DNA of 9,287 bases from the NCBI GenBank assembly GCA_021157815.1, contig JAGGVT010000111.1:1-9287 (forward strand), read 5' to 3'. Made by a program: the position numbers and the translations under genes. The stretch is from a bacterium. GTDB taxonomy: Bacteria > JAJVIF01 > JAGGVT01. The notes beneath the pieces are model-generated. The model saw only the letters and a program-made list of their open reading frames with translations, was not told the DNA's origin and ran no database searches. Positions 1 to 5,213 of this stretch are shown here, one piece after another (position 1 is the stretch's first letter; every line of letters begins with the position of its first letter).

Positions 1-1023
1 GGTGTTTCCTCCGTACTTGGAAGTGTAACGCTCCCATCCGCCGGCACAGGCGTTATGTACAATCCTTACAATTTCGTTTTCAACATGCCGCTCGATCTCG
101 CTCCCACTCAGGCTGGAAGCCCATACCTTGCATTAATCGCTGTTGAGGATGAATACAACGATTTCCTTCGCGCCGATGTCTATTACAACGATGAACAGCT
201 AAGCGATTTTGTAGCGTATCGTGTGCTTCCCATTACGGTTATCGCTCCGGGAACTGTTCCGGTGATAACCATCTACAATCATTCAGTAAATTACTCAACC
301 GGATCATGCGTGATTTCCGGTGAGATTCTATACCTTGACCAGACAAGCGTGGTAACCATTACGCACAACGGCTTTACATATCCGCTGAGCGTCGATTTCG
401 ATGGCAGTTTCACCGCCAACGTGGTTTTGTTTGTCGGAAATAATAATATACAAATCGATGCCACCAACCAGTTCGGCGCGGACTCGGATTCTATATTCCC
501 GCCCATCAATTACGCCCCCACTCCGCTTCCGAAGTTCCGAGTTACACTTTACTGGTGGCCCACGGTGCCTGATCCGCTGGATTCAACCGATATGGACCTG
601 CATTTCTGGAACGCTCTTGATGAACACTGTTTCTACGACGACCGCTCCATAACATATGGCCAGTTGACAATCGATGACCCTGACGGCTACGGCCCGGAGA
701 ACATCGATGGCAAGGGAGCATTGACAACAGACTGCCGTTATCCTGTCGCTGTGAATTATTATTCGAATCATCGCGGAATACTGACTCATTCTATCAGTTT
801 CAAAGTCAGATTCCTTTTAAATCCGGGCACTGTTAATGAGGCAACCGAAGAATGGCCACTTGTCGGCGATTACACTTTATCTGTAGAGAATTTCAATAAT
901 TCCTTTGCGTATCCAATTCTCGACAGCACCGATTCATGGATAAGAGTACGGGATATCTGGGTTGACGCCGCGGGTGTTGCATCGACAATCGCGCCTGATA
1001 TTACGCACGGACTGCCGTATTAG
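1..1023 (+). CDS. C-terminal part of a large secreted-type protein with Ig-like and YfaP/DUF2135-like domains (5' end outside window)
   Basis: The frame is open from base 1, so the gene starts upstream and 340 residues are visible before the TAG stop. An ATG at 55 is internal and has no ribosome binding site. Visible residues about 87-165 look like a bacterial Ig-like/glucodextranase-B-type domain: alternating beta strands with the closing pattern GNNNIQIDATNQFG. Residues about 178-340 resemble the YfaP/DUF2135 family. They have a DMDLH motif (197-201), then HCFYDD, then a DDPDGYGPENI segment (about 225-235), which is the usual D-x-DLH ... DD-x-x-GxGPENI layout of that family. No sorting tail, membrane anchor or catalytic motif is visible, and the signal peptide would lie upstream. 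The role is unknown; a cell-surface or extracellular adhesion or binding protein is inferred from domain type only. It is followed by repeats, so it ends its transcription unit. Confidence 0.8.
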   Translation, partial: GVSSVLGSVTLPSAGTGVMYNPYNFVFNMPLDLAPTQAGSPYLALIAVEDEYNDFLRADVYYNDEQLSDFVAYRVLPITVIAPGTVPVITIYNHSVNYSTGSCVISGEILYLDQTSVVTITHNGFTYPLSVDFDGSFTANVVLFVGNNNIQIDATNQFGADSDSIFPPINYAPTPLPKFRVTLYWWPTVPDPLDSTDMDLHFWNALDEHCFYDDRSITYGQLTIDDPDGYGPENIDGKGALTTDCRYPVAVNYYSNHRGILTHSISFKVRFLLNPGTVNEATEEWPLVGDYTLSVENFNNSFAYPILDSTDSWIRVRDIWVDAAGVASTIAPDITHGLPY

Positions 1024-1062
1024 AATTTTATCAAATGAAATTTGGAATAGCAGAGGTTTTAA

Positions 1063-1256
1063 GAGCCTGTCGGAAAAGGTTTAATAAGCAAGGAAGTAAT
1101 AATAAAAAATCCGTAATTGTATTCAATGCCATTCCGGGCTTGACCCGGAATCCATCTTCAAACCTAAAAGATGTGGATTCTGAATCAAGTTCAGAATGAC
1201 AATCTGTTATCTTTGAAGAAATCTGGAGTAAAAAAACAACCTTTTCCGACACCCTC
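1063..1256. mobile_element. MITE-like element, 194 bp, imperfect 19-bp terminal inverted repeats, TTTAA flanks
   Basis: Bases 1063-1081 (starting GAGCCTGTCGG) and 1238-1256 are inverted copies matching at 17 of 19 positions, with a perfect 14-bp core (1068-1081 / 1238-1251). The element is flanked by the direct repeat TTTAA at 1058-1062 and 1257-1261, as expected for a target-site duplication. It has no coding capacity; an open minus-strand frame through it is only the translated repeat. Its centre carries the paired hairpins annotated at 1130-1198. The terminal core TGTCGGAAAAGG resembles that of the element at 3506-3634. The 5-bp duplication in AT-rich sequence could be chance, so the exact boundary is less certain than the inverted repeat itself. 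Confidence 0.65.
1130..1198. repeat. Paired inverted REP-type hairpins (SELDSEST-type repeat)
   Basis: Two 25-nt inverted copies lie at 1130-1154 and 1174-1198. Each forms a perfect 8-bp stem with a 5-nt loop: stem 1131-1138/1144-1151 with loop CTTGA, and stem 1177-1184/1190-1197 with loop TCAAG. The loops are exact reverse complements. The copies differ at six positions, and all six fall in three compensated stem pairs (G:C in one copy, A:T in the other). This is the widespread intergenic repeat whose translation reads SELDSES or similar. It may also act as a bidirectional transcription terminator or mRNA stabiliser for the gene ending at 1023, which is inference. Confidence 0.85.
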
Positions 1257-1312
1257 TTTAACCCTTTGCTATTTTTCTTGTTCTTGAACTGATGATTTCA
1301 TAGTGTTCATAA

Positions 1313-1391
1313 ATGTAACCCGGCATCCCTTTGCCGGGGAATCAGGTGGCTATCTCACACAAAGCCCCGGTGAAGGAACACCGGGTTACAT
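1313..1391. repeat. Paired inverted hairpin repeat, 79 bp
   Basis: Two 27-nt inverted copies (1313-1339 and 1365-1391) share the outer arms ATGTAACCCGG/CCGGGTTACAT. Each folds into its own hairpin: stem 1319-1325/1332-1338 with loop TCCCTT, and stem 1366-1372/1379-1385 with loop AAGGAA. Of five differences between the copies, four form two compensated stem pairs (C:G to T:A and A:T to G:C) and one is in the loop. The whole unit can alternatively fold as one long imperfect stem. No target duplication or terminal repeat beyond the arms was found. Confidence 0.75.
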
Positions 1392-1451
1392 ATTTTCCCT
1401 GGGAGTGCTGGATGGAATAATCTAATTCATCAATATTATTCCCAAGATACA

Positions 1452-1480
1452 TTGACACCTTTTAAGCATTGCAATATAAT
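1452..1480 (+). promoter_or_regulatory. Perfect-consensus sigma-70-type promoter of tRNA-Gly (and probably tig)
   Basis: TTGACA at 1452-1457 and TATAAT at 1475-1480 are both full consensus matches and are separated by the ideal 17 bp. Transcription would begin near 1487, about 21 nt before the mature tRNA. A full-consensus promoter fits a stable RNA gene. No other promoter is evident before tig, so read-through from here is the simplest source of its transcript. Confidence 0.85.
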
Positions 1481-1507
1481 TTATATTGTGAATTGCATTT
1501 AACCCAT

Positions 1508-1580
1508 GCGAAAGTAGCTCAGTTGGTAGAGCATAACCTTGCCAAGGTTAGGGTCGCGAGTTCGAATCTCGTCTTTCGCT
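1508..1580 (+). tRNA. tRNA-Gly, anticodon GCC
   Basis: A complete cloverleaf folds with these parts. The acceptor is GCGAAAG/CTTTCGC (1508-1514/1573-1579). The D stem is GCTC/GAGC (1517-1520/1529-1532), with the usual AGTTGGTA loop. The anticodon stem is TAACC/GGTTA (1534-1538/1546-1550), with loop TTGCCAA giving anticodon GCC at 1541-1543. The T arm is GCGAG/CTCGT (1556-1560/1568-1572) around TTCGAAT. The discriminator is T1580, as is typical of glycine tRNAs. The 3' CCA is not encoded, so it must be added by CCA-adding enzyme. Confidence 0.95.
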
Positions 1581-1588
1581 TTTTTTTT
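1580..1588 (+). terminator. T tract directly after the tRNA, possible weak terminator
   Basis: Nine consecutive T residues begin at the tRNA discriminator base. The preceding hairpin would have to be the acceptor/T-arm structure of the tRNA itself, so this could be a partial terminator or simply a 3' trailer that guides processing. tig begins 40 nt after the tRNA with no separate promoter visible, which argues against complete termination here. Confidence 0.35.
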
Positions 1589-1620
1589 GTGCCTGAAATT
1601 TGGTGGTTAAAGGAAAGCAA

Positions 1621-3063
1621 ATGAAAACATCAAGTAACCTTCTGGAAAATTTCCACGCGGAAATAACAGTAACTATTCCCGCAGATGAACTAGAGAATAA
1701 ATTCCGCAAGAACATGGAAGAAGCTGTAAAGGATATTGACATACCCGGCTTCAGAAAAGGCAAAGCGCCGAAAAGCCTTATTGAAAGACAGGTAAACAAG
1801 AATAAACTCTGGAAAATAACTCGTGAGGAAACAATCGAGGATACTCTCACAAAAGCGGTCCAACAGGAAAAACTGAGTGTCATGTCAACAGAGGAAGTCA
1901 ACCAGGACACACACACTCCCGGTGAGGATTTCACCTATCGCGCAAAACTGCGTTTAATGCCTGAGATTCCGGATGTCGATTACAAGGAAATTCCCGTACG
2001 AATAGCCAAAATGGAAGTTACCGATGAACAGATTGGCTACAGTATAGAGAACCTTCGAATCAGCCTGGCGGAATCAACTCCCATAACCAACCGTCCCGCG
2101 CAGGACGGCGACTGGACACTGATTCAGATTGAAGGATATGAACTCTCCCGAATTAAAATACCCGGACAGTCGGACAAACCGAAAAATATGTTCCCACCAT
2201 CTCAATTAACTCTCCAAATCAACGGCGAAAGAGGAATCCCGTGGCTCGATAAAGAGATAATCGGGATGAAAACCAACGAGACCAAAACCGCCCATGTCAT
2301 GATGCCAAAGGACTTTATCAATCCTCCTCTTGAGAACGATACCGAGATTGAAGCGAAAATCCTGTTGCAGGGGATAGAGGAAAAGACACTGCCTGAATTG
2401 ACTGATGAATATCTGGTTGAAAAGAAAATTGCGAAAGACATGGATGAGTTGAAAAAACATGTCAGGACTTCTCTTGAACAGCAGGCGAAAGCGCTTGAGA
2501 ATGATGCAGCTGTGGCATGTATCCACGACTGGCTTGTTGAAAACATGGCGTTCGATTTGCCGGATGATATACTTGAGCAGAAGAAAGAGGAAATCACAGA
2601 GCAGCTAAACCAGGAATTCCATGCGCGCGGTGAGGACCTCGACACAATACTCAAACATGTTGATGAACGAGCAAATAAAATTCGAGAGAATATCGGCAAG
2701 CAATCACGCGAACTTCTGCAGCTTGATTTCATCATAACTAATATCGCGGAAAAAGAGGATTTATCAATCGAGCAGACTGAGCTGTTGAATCACATTCAGA
2801 TGGTTGCCCAGCAGTCTAACCTCAACAAAGCACAGATTAAGAAGTTAATGGAGGACACCAATTTTCTTACTCATTCATTCAGCACACTTCTTTCCCGCAA
2901 GGTAACCAATTTCCTTTTGAATCATGCGAAACGTGAATATATCGAAAAGGATGAGTTGCCCGCTGAAGGTGAAAAAAAAGACGAGTTAATTGCTGAATCT
3001 GAAAAACCTGATGCTGTTGACAGAGACGACTCCAAAGAAAGCGATTTGATTGTTACTGAGTAG
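1621..3063 (+). CDS. tig: Trigger factor (ribosome-associated chaperone, peptidyl-prolyl isomerase family)
   Basis: The 480-residue product matches trigger factor architecture. Trigger factor docks at ribosomal protein L23 beside the exit tunnel and shields nascent chains. The N-terminal ribosome-binding domain (about 1-115) carries the docking signature GFRKGKAP at residues 43-50. A divergent FKBP-like PPIase region spans about 150-250 (RPAQDGDWTLIQIEGY and a GIEEKTLPELTDEYL exit segment). The helical C-terminal chaperone arms cover about 255-440. Residues 441-480 are an acidic Glu/Asp/Lys tail. The ATG at 1621 is chosen because AAAGGA lies 6 nt before it; a TTG at 1600 in the same frame lacks such a site. 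Length is slightly above the usual 430-450 because of the tail. clpP/clpX, which often follow tig, are absent; a repeat-filled region follows instead. Confidence 0.93.
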   Translation: MKTSSNLLENFHAEITVTIPADELENKFRKNMEEAVKDIDIPGFRKGKAPKSLIERQVNKNKLWKITREETIEDTLTKAVQQEKLSVMSTEEVNQDTHTPGEDFTYRAKLRLMPEIPDVDYKEIPVRIAKMEVTDEQIGYSIENLRISLAESTPITNRPAQDGDWTLIQIEGYELSRIKIPGQSDKPKNMFPPSQLTLQINGERGIPWLDKEIIGMKTNETKTAHVMMPKDFINPPLENDTEIEAKILLQGIEEKTLPELTDEYLVEKKIAKDMDELKKHVRTSLEQQAKALENDAAVACIHDWLVENMAFDLPDDILEQKKEEITEQLNQEFHARGEDLDTILKHVDERANKIRENIGKQSRELLQLDFIITNIAEKEDLSIEQTELLNHIQMVAQQSNLNKAQIKKLMEDTNFLTHSFSTLLSRKVTNFLLNHAKREYIEKDELPAEGEKKDELIAESEKPDAVDRDDSKESDLIVTE

Positions 3064-3072
3064 CTGCCTGAT

Positions 3073-3151
3073 CGAATAACCTGTAAGGCTGAATACACGT
3101 CAGGTCAAATTAACCGTAAGGTCGAATAACCCGTCAGAACGAATAACCCCC
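3073..3151 (+). repeat. Degenerate short direct repeats (CGAATAACC-type)
   Basis: The word CGAATAACC occurs three times (3073-3081, 3123-3131, 3140-3148). Around it runs a loosely repeated 33-34 nt unit of the form AACC-GTAAGG-TGAATA-CGTCAG. The copies are imperfect and lie immediately after the tig stop. Function is unknown; this may be replication-slippage debris at the edge of the repeat nest. Confidence 0.4.
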
Positions 3152-3176
3152 GTCATTCCCGCGAAAGCGGGAACCC
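3152..3176. repeat. REP-like palindrome with GAAA tetraloop
   Basis: TTCCCGC (3156-3162) and GCGGGAA (3167-3173) form a perfect 7-bp GC-rich stem closed by GAAA at 3163-3166. This is the widespread intergenic repeat recognisable as GTCATTCCCGCGAAAGCGGG. It lies about 90 bp after the tig stop and could terminate or protect the tig transcript, although no T tract follows until 3178-3183. A second copy of the same core lies at 3490-3646 and is split by an insertion. Confidence 0.8.
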
Positions 3177-3404
3177 ATTTTTTCGGCGCTTCAATAAACT
3201 GTGTGGGTTATTTGCACCCCCGTAAAAAAAGGGGCATTCCCCGATAACGGGGTACGTCCACATGAGGTTTCAAATCTGATGTTATCAATATACTATGCTG
3301 TAATCCCTTATTTATACTGTGTTTATTCACTTGGTTGGGACATTCCCCTTTTTTTACTCAATCGAAACTCAACCCACACGATTTATTGAAGAGCCAAAAA
3401 ATGG
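3175..3404. repeat. Long inverted repeat, about 230 bp, with nested inner inverted repeat
   Basis: The arms at 3175-3209 and 3371-3404 are reverse complements over 34-35 nt with three mismatches and one indel. The outer core is CCATTTTTT/AAAAAATGG and the inner core is GTGTGGGTT/AACCCACAC. A second perfect 13-bp inverted repeat is nested inside (3222-3234 / 3345-3357, GTAAAAAAAGGGG and its complement). A small hairpin CCCCG-ATAA-CGGGG sits at 3239-3252. An open frame at 3201-3389 has no recognisable protein signature or ribosome binding site and is treated as non-coding. The right arm overlaps the GIY-YIG remnant, so the inverted repeat may be a partial inverted duplication of that gene's end. 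Confidence 0.65.
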
Positions 3405-3479
3405 AACAGGGCTTGGAAAATTGAGTTGATTGAAAACTTCAACCCGGAATGGAAAAACTTGTACGATAGTCTGGTTTAA
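3390..3479 (+). pseudogene. Remnant of a GIY-YIG endonuclease (C-terminal about 29 residues)
   Basis: Between an in-frame TGA (3387-3389) and the TAA stop (3477-3479) the frame reads KKWNRAWKIELIE and then NFNPEWKNLYDSLV. Small single-domain GIY-YIG (UvrC/homing-type) nucleases typically end in this way: a basic REKxLKKW segment, K-I-E-L-I-E, then NPEW-DLY. The catalytic GIY-YIG core, the Arg and the Glu are all missing and are not found upstream, so this is a dead fragment. Such genes are often seen beside the GGATTCCCGC-type palindromes, and one such palindrome starts about a dozen nucleotides after this stop. It is identified from the motif alone, over a short span. Confidence 0.65.
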
Positions 3480-3505
3480 GAAAGAAAAATGGATTCCCGC
3501 GAAAG

Positions 3506-3634
3506 GGGCTGTTGAAAAAGGGCTGAATGTAGGGGGTAGGTCTCTGTGCCTACCCTAAATATTGGCATAAATACAGGGCAACCACAGAGAGTTGCCCCTA
3601 CGGTCTGGGATATAATAGGCTTTTTCAACAGCCC
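3506..3634. mobile_element. MITE-like element, 129 bp, perfect 15-bp terminal inverted repeats, CGAAAG duplication
   Basis: The ends GGGCTGTTGAAAAAG (3506-3520) and CTTTTTCAACAGCCC (3620-3634) are perfect inverted repeats. The direct repeat CGAAAG occurs at 3500-3505 and 3635-3640, giving a clear target-site duplication. Because of end ambiguity it can also be scored as GAAA with 16-bp terminal repeats at 3505-3635. The element is too short to encode a protein, so it would be moved in trans by a transposase not in this window. Its interior consists mostly of the paired hairpins at 3529-3601. Intactness of both ends and of the duplication suggests a fairly recent insertion. Confidence 0.85.
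3529..3601. repeat. Paired hairpins with fully complementary 8-nt loops inside the MITE
   Basis: Hairpin one has stem GGGTAGG/CCTACCC (3534-3540/3549-3555) and loop TCTCTGTG. Hairpin two has stem GGGCAAC/GTTGCCC (3576-3582/3591-3597) and loop CACAGAGA. The two loops are exact reverse complements and both stems are 7 bp. Compared in the same orientation, the stems differ in three of seven pairs, all compensated, including a G:C to C:G flip. An outer pair, GTAGGGG near 3529 and CCCCTAC at 3595-3601, could also join the unit into one structure. Confidence 0.85.
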
Positions 3635-3707
3635 CGAAAGCGGGTTCTTTAGTCTGTCCTCAGAAATCCATTTTTCTTCTGATTCAAATAATCAACAACA
3701 TCAACTC

Positions 3708-5105
3708 TCAAAAAATTTCCCGGATTATTTCCTCAATTCCCCGACAAACAACGCTGTCATCCTCAGGGTACTTTTCCGGCAGGAGCACCGCGCAAGCGGC
3801 GTTTTCAGCAGTGAAATATTTTTTCGCGCATTCCTGTACCTTTTCCGTTGAAACTCTCTCAAGCTGCTTCATCACTATCTCAGCCGGCATCAGACTACCA
3901 AGATAAAGTATGCCAAGCGCATTACGCAGCATCCGGCTCGATGATGACTCCATCCCAAGATAGGTGCTGCCCTCGAGATAATCCTTCACACGCTTTAATT
4001 CCGATTTGCTGATCTTCTTATCCTTAAGCTTTTTCAGTTCAAGAAGAGTCTCCCGGACAAGTTCATTAAGTTTTTCAGGAACAGTCGCCGCGTCAATAGT
4101 CATAACACCCGTACCGCGCATTGGCGAATAGCCGGTGTCTATATCATAAACGAGCCCCAGTTTTTCCCTGATAGTCTGGAACAACCGCGCACCCATTCCA
4201 CCCCCAAGAACTGATTCCAGCAAAGTGAATTGATAACGCTCATCATCCTGCACAGTCGGTGCCGGAAACGCGAAGATCATCGTTGCCTGTTCGACATCCT
4301 TGCGATAAACCCTCACACCACTGTGCCATTTGGGTTTAAGAGCTTTCAATATATGCTTCTGTGGAATCTTTTTAATACAATCCGGTTCGGACTTGCTATT
4401 GGAAATATCCTGCCACCATTTCGCAACAGTCATGGCATCAACTTTACCCGCAAGTGAAATAACCAGATTTTCAGGCCTGAATCGATTTTCAAACCAATCC
4501 GACATTACCTTGCTGTCGATTTCCTCCAGCGTCTTTTTACTGCCGGCAACCGGTCTTGCCAGAGAGCTATTGCCCCACAGTTGCTTTGAAAACCTTTCAT
4601 ACAGAAATAGTGACGGAATGTCCTTGTTCATCTTAATTTCTTCAAAAACAACCCTGCGTTCCTTTTCCAAATCAGAAGGATTAAATCTTGGGTTAAGGAA
4701 CATATCCGCAATCACAGTGAATCCACGTTTGACATAGCGTTCGCCAATACGGCCGAACACGTTCATGAATTCCTTGCCTGTGGATGCGTTCAACACGCCC
4801 CCAACGCCCTCGAAAGCAAGCACGATTTTACGGGGCGATCGCGTTTTCGTTCCCTTGAAAATCATGTGTTCTATAAAATGCGTTATACCAGCCATGTTGG
4901 ACGGCTCATATCCACTGCCCTGCGCGATGAAGAACCCGATTGTCGCGCTGTGAAGCCATGGCATCTCCTCAGTTACAAAAAGAGGGCCATTCGGGATTTT
5001 CAGTACGACCGGACCACCCTGCACGCCTACAATTGTTCCAAGGCGATTGCGATGGATGTCCAGATCGCTTTTTGCCGTCCTGTCAGGTTTGGATTCAGTC
5101 ATCAT
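3708..5105 (-). CDS. M16 family zinc peptidase (insulinase/processing-peptidase-like)
   Basis: The 465-residue product has the M16 fold in order. The inverted zinc motif HFIEH is at residues 76-80 (H76, E79, H80), and the third ligand is E156 in RRVVFEEIKM, 76 residues after H80. The mid-domain signature FRPENLVISLAGKVD is near 209-223. In the second half, GGGMGARLFQTIREKLGLVY (301-320) is the conserved substrate-binding segment. All catalytic residues are present, so an active M16B-type peptidase is likely. No signal peptide or membrane segment is seen, which suggests a cytoplasmic location. It is encoded 108 nt downstream of pnp, the usual place for the ymxG/mpp-like member of the rpsO-pnp cluster. 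Two adjacent ATGs (5105, 5102) are possible starts, and an in-frame stop just upstream (5118-5120) rules out extension. The ribosome binding site is weak and no convincing promoter is seen in the gap. Confidence 0.92.
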   Translation of the reverse strand: MMTESKPDRTAKSDLDIHRNRLGTIVGVQGGPVVLKIPNGPLFVTEEMPWLHSATIGFFIAQGSGYEPSNMAGITHFIEHMIFKGTKTRSPRKIVLAFEGVGGVLNASTGKEFMNVFGRIGERYVKRGFTVIADMFLNPRFNPSDLEKERRVVFEEIKMNKDIPSLFLYERFSKQLWGNSSLARPVAGSKKTLEEIDSKVMSDWFENRFRPENLVISLAGKVDAMTVAKWWQDISNSKSEPDCIKKIPQKHILKALKPKWHSGVRVYRKDVEQATMIFAFPAPTVQDDERYQFTLLESVLGGGMGARLFQTIREKLGLVYDIDTGYSPMRGTGVMTIDAATVPEKLNELVRETLLELKKLKDKKISKSELKRVKDYLEGSTYLGMESSSSRMLRNALGILYLGSLMPAEIVMKQLERVSTEKVQECAKKYFTAENAACAVLLPEKYPEDDSVVCRGIEEIIREIF

Positions 5106-5213
5106 TCCAAAATCGAATTACAAGAAGCCTAAGCCCCTTGTTCAGTTTTATTTAAAAATAAATTGAGAATTCTATTTCAAACTGCGATGCTAAAAACTCA
5201 ACACATCGATTTT

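Larger units (their letters stand above)
3482..3678. repeat. REP-like palindrome split by an insertion, with outer inverted arms
   Basis: A perfect 14-bp outer inverted repeat (3482-3495 / 3665-3678, AAGAAAAATGGATT and complement) encloses CCCGC (3496-3500) and GCGGG (3640-3644). With the 129-bp element at 3506-3634 and one copy of its 6-bp duplication removed, the sequence becomes GGATTCCCGCGAAAGCGGGT. This is the same palindrome with GAAA loop that is intact at 3156-3173. The interruption therefore falls in the hairpin loop. Confidence 0.8.

Noticed and set aside
1031-1252. Open frame of 73 codons on the minus strand containing HSELDSEST
   Set aside because: This is the well-known spurious translation of an intergenic palindromic repeat, here within the MITE-like element.
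1600-1620. TTG start seven codons upstream for trigger factor
   Set aside because: No ribosome binding site precedes it, while AAAGGA is correctly placed before the ATG at 1621.
3201-3389. Open frame of 62 codons on the plus strand with hydrophobic content
   Set aside because: It lies wholly inside the nested inverted repeat, has no ribosome binding site and no recognisable family pattern, and its ends are the repeat arms.
3064-3707. Possible CRISPR array because of dense repeats
   Set aside because: The repeats are inverted hairpin pairs of several unrelated kinds and not regularly spaced direct repeats with unique spacers; no cas gene is present.
3546-3851. Open frame of 101 codons on the plus strand
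   Set aside because: It starts inside the MITE hairpins and then runs antisense through the end of the M16 peptidase gene; there is no Shine-Dalgarno site.
5106-5213. Possible promoter for the M16 gene (TTGAAA at 5175-5180, minus strand)
   Set aside because: No adequate -10 box occurs at the proper distance, so read-through from pnp is the simpler explanation.
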